Shown: positions 1 to 12,200 of the stretch, in pieces
Numbering within the stretch: position 1 is the stretch's first letter
Layout of the letters: each line of letters starts with the position of its first letter
Assembly (NCBI RefSeq): GCF_001949145.1
Contig: NW_019091355.1
Coordinates: 3,162,814 to 3,222,813 of the forward strand
Reading direction: 5' to 3'
DNA length: 60,000 nucleotides
From: Acanthaster planci
Lineage: Eukaryota; Echinodermata; Asteroidea; Valvatida; Acanthasteridae
Notes under the pieces: generated by a model
Database searches by the model: none
The model's input: only the letters and a program-made list of their open reading frames with translations
Told to the model about the DNA's origin: nothing
Program-made: the position numbers and the translations under genes

Positions 1-164
1 ATTTGTCTGTCTTGGAATAGACATGCATAAAAATCATTTTGATGGGCGCCTAGCTCTCTCTCTTCCAATTTTTCTCGTGCTCTCTTGCAGCCTGTGGGGG
101 GGGAGCTCGGTTACTTGTGTTTTCCTACCATTTGTGTAATTATTGGGTGTACCTGTGTTTTCAG

Positions 165-2968
165 TAGGTTCTAATGCGGGCTATCCCACTTCGAGTCAAG
201 GGGGTTATGGCTCTGGTTCCATACATGCAAGCCTTGGTCCTCCACTGGTTCTCCCCCCGGGTGGTGGTTCCTACGGTCACACCACCAGAGAAGGTACGTC
301 TCGCAAAGAAGTATTTTTTTTTCTTTTTCCTGTGTCATTTGAATGTTGATTTGGTCTGGCTGATCTCGATGGGACTTGAATTCAATTGGTATGTCTGTAC
401 GTACATTGGGATGTGCTGTAAGTTTGGAAATGGCGTGGCTTGGATGGTTGAAGTTGAGGGGTGATATTCTTCAGATGGATTGTTTCTTTCTTCAGTCAAA
501 AAGGGTCAAACTTCGTCCAACGTGATAATGGGCTGGTTAAGAGGTAACAGACATTTGCAGGACGATTAAGTCCCCCTGATAACATTGATTGGAATCCCTG
601 ACCGCGGTTGGTTGAGACATCAGGAAATGCATTGACCAGTAAATTACCATTTCATTACCAGTTCCACCATCTTTAATTTTTTAAACGTACATATAATCGG
701 ATTTCGCTTTGTTTTATTCTGTCGTCCAGGTGACTATTCCAATCAGTTTTCATCCATGCAGTACAACCACCCTCAGTTCTCTTCCATGACACCAAGCCAC
801 TATAATGACTGGCAACGGCTAAGCACGCAGAGCTTGCTAAGTAAGCTATCACGCATTCACTATCTCAATCAATGTTTTAACATCCTTAACTGATTGAGGG
901 CGCTGTTCAGAATAATGATAAGATATAATAAACCCATAGACGGACAGCTCCTTTTCAAAACAACTGCGGGGTACCGTAGCCAAGACTCAACAAAATTTTT
1001 CAATTGCAAAAAAATCCCCTTTTTTTACTTAATATGGTCCATGCAGATTCGACACAGTGCGGTTGCGACATTTGAAAAGAAGAGATTCCAGTAACGAAGA
1101 GCAAAAACGTGAAGTTATTTTGAGAGCGCATGTAAATAAATATGTACATGTACATTTTCAGTGCGTCACGCGCAATTCGCACTGAACGCGCTGCCATTAA
1201 TCGTTTCATCCACTGCATGCCCACGGCTTTTCAAAATCACGGTTATACGCGCAAGACTGATGGTCTATGTGTTTATATGTCTGTGATCGACGCACACAAA
1301 TAAACAATAACACTTAATGTCGTCTCCATTTTTAATAGTCGTCTAAACATTTGTGGACATCCGATTACTGATTGCGTTGTTCGTATCCTAAAGTGATATT
1401 ACATGCAGCAGCGCCCTCAATTGGTGAAAAAAATGGCCATTGTCTGTGCATGATTTTCAGTCTATTTTATCTCTTTAATGGGCTTTGGTATTTTTCCTTT
1501 TACATTATTTTTTCAAAGACCAATTTTTATGTAGACCTGTTCTGTGACTTCGTCTGGAAATGCATGGACTTGTTTTTCGAAAGTTAAGAAAACATTTAAG
1601 ATTGTTCGATTGAGAGATCATCCCTACGAAATACGAGTTTGGTCGCACTGAGGGTTTCATTGTTATTTTGACGAGCCTATAGCTATCGTTATTTTGGTAA
1701 TTTTTGAAGGAACCAAGCTGTGAGCTTTATTCACGGTGGGTTCTAGTCACGATCAACTGATGAGTTTCTTTAATAGAACTTGGGAAGTTAATCGTAACTT
1801 TTGTGTTGACGAAAATGTATGAGTGATTTCAAAGATGAAGAAAAACATTCATTATTTCCCTGGATTTTTCCACCAGTTGCGAAAGTATTGTTTTATGTTC
1901 GTTTTAATCATTTTCTTGATTCTTTGTAGTTTGTGCATGTGTTGATATTGCATTTTTCTTTTAACATTCAGTTTTTCCCCACTCTGATTTGGAAATTACA
2001 ACTTAGACAGGGGATGGGTGAACGATAGGAGTGGATCTGGGTTTTCAGAAAAAGGGGCGGGCATAAACAATAAAAACTGGAAATGAGTCAGGCAATGCTG
2101 AAGGTCAACATTATCTGACAGGTGAATCTTTATCACAAAATGTAGACGTCATTATAAGTATAGTGAATAGCAAGTCAGATTTTTAATCAAAAAGTCGTGA
2201 AATTATTAATGACCCATAACCCCTGTTGTAGTTGCGGGCTCAAGTCATTTTAAAATCGGAAATGTGTGGAATTTCCTACGAACGTCTCATATGCAGATTC
2301 CAGAACTCTCGCCTGTCGCTGCAACCTTACATCTACCCAGTTAAAGGATTGCAAAGCGGTGAATGCTTATAGTATGATGTAGTGTCCATTGATCATCTTG
2401 TTCAAAGGCACGTATTGTATCACCACGCACGCCCATCTCGCAGCATGTGCTCCACGCATGTGCATCACTGTCATCATTTTTTCATTGATTTTTTCGTTTC
2501 CTTTTTGTCTCTCTCTCCATTTTTCCTTTTTTCTTTCGACTCTCTTACCAACAGACCGCGCATGCCCTTAGTGTGTCCAAGTTGCCCCCCTAAATTAAAC
2601 AAAACGCCCTGCACGGCCTGGTCTTGTCTCCTCTTCCCCCTCGATCAGCTAAAACCGGACCCAGCCTGCCCGCCATGACAAGCCAGAACTCGGCCCCAGC
2701 CCAGCTGCAGATCCCACCACAACCGCCGCAACATCACCAGCAACAGCAACAGCAGCAACAACAACAACACCACTCTCGGACGGCCCAGCAGCACCAGAGC
2801 CAGGGGCATGCGCAGTGCGAGGCCCTGGTGGGCATGACGTCATTGGACGCCATGGTTGGCGGGAACCGACTACAGAATGTATTGGATTTGCGAACCACTA
2901 CCACGGGTAGCACGGCGGGGAACAAGGATCCCAAAGTGTCGCTCGCCTGGGTAACGTTAGATCAGTGA
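165..2968 (+). CDS. 3' exons of an unrecognised gene with a Q/H-rich low-complexity tail (partial)
   Basis: Three exons join in one frame: 165-293, 730-840 and 2649-2968, each with a clear AG acceptor, the first two ending in GT donors (gtacgt, gtaagc). They encode about 185 residues ending at a TGA at 2966-2968. The piece is rich in G, S, Y, P and Q: a GYPTSSQGGYGSGS stretch, repeated FSSM motifs around QYNHPQ, then an uninterrupted run of ten glutamines followed by HH. No folded domain is visible. Such tails are common at the C-termini of transcription factors and RNA-binding proteins, but I cannot name the family. The 5' part lies outside the window. The final exon might instead be spliced at TGG|gtaacg near 2949, so the stop is not certain. 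Candidate polyadenylation signals AATAAA lie at 3312-3317 and 4078-4083. Confidence 0.6.
2738..2768 (+). repeat. CAR trinucleotide microsatellite encoding poly-glutamine
   Basis: Run of mixed CAG and CAA codons inside the last exon of the first gene, giving ten consecutive glutamines. Mixed codons slow slippage, but length variation between individuals is likely. On the opposite strand the same stretch gives poly-Ala, poly-Val or poly-Cys shadow frames, which I did not call. Confidence 0.85.
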
Positions 2969-4803
2969 TAAAATCAACCAACATGAATTCAGCTCGGACA
3001 AGTCAATAATTCTGAGAGCCTTAAACATGTAATTATTCACAACTCGTTTAAATGAAGGAGAAAACTTGTAAAGCTATGCCGGCCAGCGATATTTAAGTAT
3101 TCCAAACTACTGTGACAATTTTTAGTTCATGGAGCAATTATTTCCTTTGAACTTTGACCGCTCATATGGCCGCTTGGCCTACCGTGTTGGTCGGTTTGCT
3201 TTATCCGACGGGCACTCTGTTTGCAGTGGGGGGGGGAGCTATCAATTTTACCCGACTGTGTACTGAGAATCGCGCGTCGGGTGCAGGTATGATTACTACC
3301 TTCCGCCGAAAAAATAAACCGGTGATGTTCAACACTGTGTATTTATTAATTTAAAAGATCGGTTATCCTTGAAATAATGTTGAAAAAGAAAGAATATATT
3401 TATACCTTTTGAAAAAAAAACATGTCTGCCGGCGTTTGTTTTGCTTGCATGTCTATCTCGTGGTTTCAAATAATTTCCACCCCTAAAATCGACTTTTTGA
3501 GGGAAGTGAAAACAAAAGGGAAGCTGCACTCTTCGACAAAATTGTCGACGCACAGAATTCTGCCTTTCCCAAATTCAGTGTTGTCGACAATGGCTTTTTT
3601 TTTTCAATGATAAACTTCATCGCCTCTTCTTCGAATTTTTCTCCTTTTTCAGCCTCGTCAGAAATCTGGCTTCATCTGACAGCCGCAAAATCACTCTCTT
3701 TATCGGACTAGGGCTAGCGAACTCGATTTTATTACCACACGTCAACTTTGTTCATACTGTGAAAGGAAATACATGTAGTCTGGTGTACCGTGCCAGTCGC
3801 ACTGTATTTTGAACTGCCACGGTCTCCAAATACTCGACAAGCGTCCGTTTCGATAGCATGTATTCAGGCTGCCGCTAGCACGACTACATCGCGACAACGC
3901 CGTAAAACAAATCATTGTGGATTTCAAAATGCAACTCAGTTTTAAGTCCACCGTACAGCAGCGCTGGAAGTGTGGCAGTTTATTGTACTTCTGTAGGACG
4001 TTCGGGTTTTGTTTGTTTTTGTTTTTTTCAAGTATGCTACTCCCTTATGTGCCGGTCATAACTGTGCCGTTAGGACAAATAAAACAAGTGTAAAATGCAT
4101 CAAACATTTCTCAAAGTGCCTGTTCTCCACAAACATTTTAAAATACTATTATACCCATCCAAAATGTTTTGCATGCAACTCAGATATTCTGTGAAATAGC
4201 AATATGGCATTCCTTAATAACAACATTCTGTATATATTAAGATACCTTAACTATATTCATTTTTTGTCACTTATACTAGTTATTGTGGTATTTATACGAA
4301 TGAACAAGAAGAGGTTGAACGACTTTATTACGAATAAGCCTGTTTATGACAGTTGTTGGCTGTATATCATTTGACTTTTTATATCGTAAGGGATCGTAGT
4401 CTACGTTTAATACTTGTAAATGCTACATAGGTTTATCTTGGGTGTCCACGCTATTTACGTTCATTAGGAGTTGGTGCAATACATCTTAAGTTATTATCTT
4501 AAACTGGTATGCGGTATGAAATATATGAACGGGGTGATATGTATATAGCTGCAACTTAAGTCTCGCCACGTCTCGCCGTGAACGAGATTCGTTTTCAGTT
4601 GTGTTTCGTGACTTGTGCATTATTGATCAATATTGGTGTAATTCTACTGCAAATGGAGCCATGTTTTTGTGCCAAGCCACGGTCTTCTATTGTTCGTAGC
4701 GTAGCGATCGCCGCCCCAAAGGATCTCCCGCCAGAGATTAATTCAAACACTTTCCAGCGACTTGTGGTGTAGTTCTTAACGTCGACCATCCCCACCCTCA
4801 TCC

Positions 4804-5037
4804 AAGGGCGTAGATCCCCGGGACTTGGGGGAAAAAATCCCCAACCGCCTTCCCCGGACCTGTCAACTGGGGATTTTGTCAGAAATGTGGATGTAATGAA
4901 TGAGAGGGGGAAAATCAGTGTTGCTCGTGATTTGTAGGTTTTTTTGTTCTTCATTTAGCATTTGACATGAATTTGCTCTCTTGACGAACGACTTGGCTGA
5001 TTTCATCATCTTTCCCTACACCCGCATCTACGCCCTT
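4804..5037. mobile_element. MITE-like element with AAGGGCGTAGAT terminal inverted repeats
   Basis: The left end begins AAGGGCGTAGAT at 4804 and the right end finishes with the complement ATCTACGCCCTT at 5026-5037, giving 12-bp perfect inverted ends about 234 bp apart. No coding capacity is seen. A non-autonomous DNA transposon is the simplest reading; target-site duplications are not clear. Confidence 0.5.
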
Positions 5038-5113
5038 GCCTTCAACGCGCATCAGGGATCATCTTGTAGATCATCTCCTTTCCTTTAGTACCAACACGGG
5101 CGATTCACAAAAG

Positions 5114-5225
5114 TGCGCCTCCAAGAGTTTGCAACGCCTTGGCCAATCACGACGCGCGTTTGGAAAGGGTCTACAGATTTCGCGCGCTGTGATTGGCCAA
5201 CGTCTTGCAAACTCTTGGAGGCGCA
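5114..5225. mobile_element. Foldback element, about 45-bp inverted arms
   Basis: Left arm 5114-5158 starts TGCGCCTCCAAGAGTTTGCA and right arm 5181-5225 is its near-perfect complement, with a few mismatches and a spacer of about 22 bases. The whole 112 bp could fold into one long hairpin. Each arm contains GGCCAATCA, an inverted CCAAT-box-like motif. It follows the previous element by only 76 bp. Confidence 0.75.
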
Positions 5226-6673
5226 ATAGGCGTACTATACTTCGGTTTCATTCCGTTCCTTTTTATTGCCATGTTGACTGCACTATACTGTATTGAGCAA
5301 CTTATAACAGTGCTTTATGTGCTCATTAATACATGCACTGACCGTCTCAGGCGTTTTTATACTATTTGTAAGTATCGAATCAGCTATATTGTATTGGGCA
5401 AGGTCTCCAGAAAGGTCGTGTTTGTTTTGCTTGAGACGCGGTGGTCATGGGGTTTGGTTCACCATTCATTCGGTTCAGAGAGCTTAACTTAAAGGCATTC
5501 TTACACAGCATATCATCTAGGGTGACAGTAATGGACAAATTGTAACATTTGGGAGAAAATGAGGTTTACTACCGTTATTAATAAAAAAGACTCCGAATAG
5601 GTCATTTTAATCGATGTATCATTCTTGGAGTAAACGCACATTTAAAATGACGTTTTCAGTTTGACAGGTAATGACAAGGGCAACATTTTAAGGAAAATCA
5701 GTCATCGTTATGAAATATCATGACTGGTTATTATTTCGTGGCTTTTACATGATTTGACTTAACGAAACCTAAGCTCTGGAACACAAGTTTGTAAAGTGGG
5801 CGTCTGACAATCCTAACCGAGATTCGGTCCAGTTTAAATTTGAACCGCCGCTGTAGTTTAAACCACCGCAAGTTGTTTTTTTATTTGACAAGATCTACGG
5901 ATTGGTGAAATACGCTCAACGTAGACGATGATATCAGTATGCTATAATTTGTATATTTTATAGATATTTATAGTGCACTTATTCTGTCTGGTATGTCCCG
6001 ATCAAAGAGAACAAAAGAGAAACAATTTCTTGATTCCTTTGATCAGATCTCTTGTAATCTTGCTCTATTATTCATGCTCTCATAACATTCCTTACAGTCA
6101 TTTCTCGGGGGCTTTTTCATTTGTTAATCTTTTATTGCTGTTATTGCTGCTCCAATGTATTCAAGATTTAGTTAAGCGTCAGTAACTATTCTCGTTTTGA
6201 TCATTCCAACTCGCTGAAGTCACAAGACCTCAGTTTCGAATGTCTGCGCATATGCATATGTATCAGTGTTCACAAATACAATGCGATTGTGATCAAATCT
6301 TTTCCTGTTGGTGCGTTTATTCATATTTACACAATGTCTATTTTCGCGGAAATGTTTTACTCGACAGTACTGTAAACCGTGTACTGCTTAATATTCCTCT
6401 TAATACGATTGCCATTCTTTTGATAAAACAGTGTATTCCTTACAATGTAAAATATAGTTATCTTAGCTGTTCTTTTATTGTTAAAAAGTTTCCATTATAT
6501 GTTTGTCTGGGGTAATGTGAAGTAAAGAAATATGGGACGATAAAAAGAAGGTATATTTTCTTGTGTCTCGTATTTTGTTATGAGTAAGTCAAATGAGGGA
6601 GTCACTGATCTTTATAAATCTACGATTTTTGCCAGCTTCGCTCATCAACAAACTGCAAAAATGCTAACAACAA

Positions 6674-6877
6674 CACTGTAAAAGGTGGGTCAATTTTGGG
6701 TTGATATTTTGCCAATTGCTGGTGTAATTATCAACTTCCCAACCTTGGAAAAATTCCTCCCAATCGTTGGTGAATGTTGACCAACAGTGATGGAAATTAA
6801 CCAGTAATGTGGTAACTTTAACCAAGGTTGGCCTATTGGGCAAATGCCCAACACTGACCAACTTTTTTTTTACAGTG
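6674..6877. mobile_element. MITE-like element with CACTGTAAAA ends
   Basis: The left end CACTGTAAAA starts at 6674 and the complement TTTTACAGTG ends at 6877. The interior is made of degenerate TTGGTCAA and CCAAC motifs and has no open frame. Size (204 bp) and ends fit a non-autonomous DNA transposon. Confidence 0.6.
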
Positions 6878-9220
6878 AACATTCTCAATAATGTCTACAA
6901 TGATTGGATTAAGTAGCCTACAAGTATACAGAAATTTCTGTACTTTAGTGCAGGCTACAAAAACTAGCCTCGACCATTTTTTTTTCAACTTTAATTTCAG
7001 ATCTCCAAACTCACTTGAAGTGTCTCTAGACTCTAAAGCGTTCATTAAACGCTTGCTACACCACATGATGTTTGATGAGTCGAGTGTGATCAGAACTTAG
7101 GAAATTCCGAAGCTTGTAAAACGGACGTCCTTCCACTAGAGAAACCTTTGGCTTTTCTCGACCTTTCATCAACTCTTGAGTCACTGTCGGTAACTCTGCA
7201 AATTCAGGGTGACAGAGATAAAACAAAAAGGTCACTGCCACTGACGTTGCCTCATGGTCGAAACTAGTGTGCCGTGCGAGGACGTAGTAGTACGGAATAG
7301 TATATAACTTGAAAAGCCACAACAATGATTGGCTACCGGAGGCTAAGCGTTCGACACGCGCCAACCGCACGGCTGGATTTTGGCCAAAGACACGGCAGCC
7401 AATAGCAGGACCAAAATCGAACCAAGTTTGGTAACAGCACTGTGAAGGCCGCCAGAAATATCCCTCCTCAAAATAACAATAGACTACATCACCACCACCA
7501 AATGCTGTACCAACGAGCTATGTGGTGCATGCATATTATTCTGGGCATTTTCACCACGCAGGAAAGAGGATATATGAGTCATGATCGTTTCCTCCAGCTG
7601 ATGGTTTATCGTTCTTCGTTAAAACAATAGACATTCGGCTGAGAGCCCCTGAACTGTTCCCAAAAAAGTTCAGCTTAAACGTTTGGTCTTACGAGAGCGG
7701 ATGGTGTGCAAGGCTGACACAAAGTCGCACGAAACTGCATCGCAGACTCGAGCAGAGACCTTCCGGTGTGGGGTTTTGTAACTTTTTTTCGAGGTCAACT
7801 TTGAACTTGAATGTTCTCAGAAACAGAGGAAAACGCAGGGCCTTGTACCGTGCACATTAGGAACAAAAGTTGAAACTAGCGATATACTGGGAATTATCGG
7901 TGAAATGTTTTTGTTTTTATTCGTCGTGAACGTCAGCCAGAAGACTCATTATTGTGAAGGGCTCTCTACATTAAAATCAAAATGTTGGGTTTTCTTCGTT
8001 GCCCGACACCTCGCCGCCAGGTTCGTCTCAATGCACATGACGTGCTTCGCGGGGTCTGGATCTGGTCCTCTACCGACTTCAAGAAATATAATTCATTTCG
8101 ACAGTTTCAGCCTTTAAAAATGCATCTACCTAAAGCTTGAGTAAGCCTTCATTCGAATACGGTCGCGATAAAAGAACAGACAGAAACTAAGTAAAATATA
8201 CGTCAGAAACTCGTGGCCAACACAATTATTGTCACGCTATTTTTATTTATTTATGTTTTTATTTATTTTATTTTATTTTTATTTCTTCCGTTTCTCTGCT
8301 CTACTTTTCTCTACAGAAACAAAAAAAAGGAGTTAATCAATTGGCCAGCTGGAGAAGCAGGACTGTTGAATAACAAAATACCGTTGAAGGGAAGTGGCAC
8401 TGAATAAAAAACATGTTTGGGGGAATTTCCTGTAAGTTCCTGGCATTGGTTGGACGGGGGGGAACGGCGTGAAGAACTCGCAACTTTTGAGGCCCGACTT
8501 CCGTCATTATCATTCCAGTGGAAGTGACCCTGCCCAAAATTTTTATCTCTACGACCCTGGCGTGCGAAACGGCACCAATCATTACTGTCAGACTGCTTTC
8601 ACACTTGGGTTTTGATTTGGTGCTGAAAAGCTGCGCTTGAGTGAAAGGGGCAACCTCCGTTGTAAATCATCTATTCTGACAGTGTTGTGCCCACCGTCAG
8701 TCTACCTCGACACGCAAAGTTTAACAAAGCCCAGCCGACCTACAAAACGAAAAGCCCTCACAACGATATCATTGACTTCTGTCACTCGTTGCACAAAAGG
8801 TCTGGGAGTCTGTTTTCACAGCAGGGGTGCAGGCTGTGTGCATGTTACCCGGACAGATCCTGCAGTATTTTCCATATACCGACTTGTATCGGCAAACCAG
8901 CTACCAGCTGCGAGGATAACACGAAGGAACGTAAAAGTACACGTAATCGGAGCCCGATCGGGGTCAAAGGATTTATTGTTGAAATCATCACCGTCTTTGT
9001 ACGTAGTGCACTGAAGGCCCCGTGGTTACTTGGTATATGAGTCATCGTTTCCCAGGCACAGCAGAATTTTGGTAGAGGAACTCATACTGAAGGGCCAGAT
9101 CGGAACACGCGACCACTCTCATTCAACGAGCACACCTGTACACATTGCAAACTTTTCGCAGTCCGGTATTAAACCATCACTCATCAGTACTACTATCTTA
9201 TTCAATTTGTCTACCCCGAG

Positions 9221-12200
9221 ATGTTAGTTAGTAGTACGAGAATGTTCCGTCAGCAGCAATTCCACCGTGTGCCCGCTGTGTTGTCTGCCGTCTTGTTGAC
9301 GCTCCTCACCGCCCATGCGGCAACCCTACCCCCTAACGTCAATTTCTTGGCCGGACCAAATGAAGCACAATGCAGTGGGGGTTTTGATCTGTACTTCGTA
9401 CTAGACAGGTAAGAATATCTCAGAAGTGGCAATAGGCTAAAGACCTCTACCAAACCAGGTAGAAATGCGTTATCACGGTTGCAACTTGTTATCTTTCTCC
9501 CGAATGAACCTAATCTATCAATAGTATCATCAAGAACGCCCTTAGCCTACATTTCCAAAAGCTAATTTATACAACGCTGTTATTCCCCCCCCCCCGTTTT
9601 GAAAATAATTTCGAACCAAATGCGCCAATCCAGTATAATTGTTAAACAATTAAATGCCCAAAATCGAGGAAATCATTTCATTTCCGCATGGTCGATTTTT
9701 CCAAATTTTGGACGAAAGTAGCTTATCGATGTACCCGACTATAGATTCGCAAAATGAGATGAAGAACTTGAAGAAGCCTCTTTTGTGCGAATTTAATCAC
9801 AAACTGCTTCACTTAATTCACCCACATTATAATACATTCATATGAAACTCTGGATGCAGGCTTGCACAGCTTAGCATCATGAGGCAGGTTGCATGTGTAC
9901 CAAATAGCTCGACACAATCCTAGGCGTACTCCAATCTGCAACACGTGATAAGTCTAGTCGAACCAGGGGTCGCTCCCCTCAAGACATTACGTACGCGGTG
10001 TGGAATTTGGAGCCGGCAACAACATGCGGGCTGTTCCCAGACTTCCGAACAAAGGCAGGATTCACGCTACCAGACAATAAATCCCACATTTTTCCCTAGG
10101 AACAATTAACCAACTGGAAGTAATCATGATTGCGGGAATGATGGCTAACATAATCTCAGGCACGATAATCGATCACGACTGCTTAACAAAACGAACCGAT
10201 TTCCTCGGCCATTGAGAAATTGGTTTTCATTGAGACCAAACAAAACGAAATTCTTAAAACTACCAGAAATGGAAGTAAACTGAATTATTGAACGAATGGT
10301 TTTAATTGGTAGATCATTTGCCTACACGGGCCCATGTCATGAAATAAACCGGAGAAAGGGCAGCATATGACCATTTGAACAATGGCCAGGCACGATATGC
10401 AAATACACTTGTTACATTTCCGAACACTTGTGCCGGAAAGGGACAGTGAAGTGTTTTCTTCCATTGCATTTACATAGGGCTCCGTTAGGGCTCCAAGCTG
10501 TTTTCAAGGGCAGGGCAATCGAAAGCAACAGCCTAAAAAAATGTTTGGAAGGGGAGTAGTGTGTTGAATTTATTTTTCAGAAAGTTTGTATTCTTTGAAC
10601 AATTTTCTGGGTGGGAAAGCGAATTCGGAATACATCTTTTGGAAATATTTCGACAGCTGAAGAGCTGGTGTAACCAGTCCAAATTCTGGGGCCATTGTCA
10701 TGAAATTCAAACCCATTTAAGTTGATGGTTTCCTTAGTCTCCTCTCAAACCGACATTAACTGAAATCCATTTTAAAGTATAAAGCAGTTAACTGTATTCG
10801 TCTGGAAGCATGGACTCTTCTGAATACCTTTGAGATAGTTATGAGACACCTTTGGGATTGAAGGAAAGGGAAAGCGGCCGTAAATGGATTTGTGACTGGA
10901 TAATGAACTGGACTGCGATGTCTAGCCTTACATATTGAATATTTTGCATATTACAGATATAAACATTTCAAGAATTCAATCGTGAAAACGTCCAGGTGAA
11001 TGTCATTTCATTCTGTGACGCGTTTTATTGAGATTATGAATGAGAGATAGAGCAGAAAAGAGAGTGAATTTATTCTCAAGTATCTGAAGTAACGATATAC
11101 ATATATATACTCTTAAAACGTCGTGTGTCTCACTGTGCCATTACAATATTGAAATTTTGCGGACAACTGTAATTCTTACGGATTCGGATTTTTGCCTTAC
11201 TTTCGAGTTCAAATGGGCCAAGGTTAAAAGGTCGCAAGTTTAGTTCGTCTGGACAATTATGCATACTTATAGGTTACGATAACACGGGGAAATTGGTTTC
11301 AACATAAAGAGGTGTATTTCCTGCTGGCATTATCGGGCAATTCCGGCTCAGAGAAGAGACAGTGCATACAGATGGCGGTCAGTCGCGGTCACAAGATAAA
11401 GGAGGCCACGTTACATTTTTCAGTGCCATTGTTTTATATCCGTGTACATGTACCTCCGTTTGCATTTCCATAATGGATCACTACTAGACCTCTATGTATA
11501 CGTGTGGGTTTCAGTCCCGGCAATCGTTAAATTTGAGAACTTTTGAATGGTTGCATGGGGTGGAATTGAAAATGGCACCATATACATGTAGTTTCCAAAG
11601 TCTTTGGTGTAACATGAAAGCGAAGTCTATTTACTGAACTGCAAGGTTGGCTTCGAAAGTCATGATAACAACAGAAATGGGGACGATAAGTGAAGATGCG
11701 CATTTGGGTTTCCGTAAATTGGATATAATTTCCATGAGGATCTAGTGAATGTAGTGTTTTGGTTGGCAATAGAATGGGAAGGGAAAGTGTTGCGTAAGGC
11801 TTTATCTTTACGAAAAGAAGCAAGTCCCTGTCTTGTATATTTAATTGCAGAATTCGCGAGGTTTTTATTTTGCGGTAACTGGATTCGTGTATGTGAAAAA
11901 AAATCCGAATTGAGCATTTGACGGTTTTGGCAGCTCTGATCTATTGCACGGCGGCGAACTCCCGAAAAACAAACCGCACGAATACTTGGTGAGTGATCGG
12001 ACGTAACCATAGTTTCACCGTCTTTTGTTTATCAGATCCGGAAGTGTTACAAATGAGAACTTTCAGAGACAAACAGTGGACTTCGTGGAGACATTACTTC
12101 AAAGTTTCACAAGGTACTGCCCGGCAGATTCTCTTGAGTGATTGTGTCCTTGATTTGGCCTAATTTTGTCTGTGTTTTTGCTTATTGTCGGTACGGGATT

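Larger units (their letters stand above)
2969..9220. other. Intergenic region with small inverted-repeat elements
   Basis: Between the stop of the first gene and the ANTXR start codon I see no exon with a recognisable protein. The first part is probably 3' UTR of the upstream gene (AATAAA at 4078-4083) and the last few hundred bases probably hold 5' UTR and promoter of the ANTXR gene. Three structured elements sit here (4804-5037, 5114-5225, 6674-6877, listed separately). A T/A-rich low-complexity patch lies at 8235-8290. The open frames here are short, overlap on both strands and resemble nothing I know. Confidence 0.6.

Noticed and set aside
91-140. Possible extra exon after the ttgcag at 85-90
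   Set aside because: No convincing donor in a frame that joins the next exon; the G run and similar context at 3216-3245 suggest chance.
2649-2934. Minus-strand frames rich in Val/Ala or Cys opposite the poly-Q tract
   Set aside because: They are the complement of the CAR repeat; no splice or start context supports them.
5193-5492. 99-residue hydrophobic open frame on +
   Set aside because: It starts inside the right arm of a foldback element and resembles no protein; long frames arise by chance in AT-rich sequence with hydrophobic codons.
8637-9045. Overlapping open frames of 66-125 residues on both strands
   Set aside because: Several frames are open at once, none has a recognisable motif, and the stretch is just upstream of the ANTXR start, so 5' UTR or promoter is more likely.
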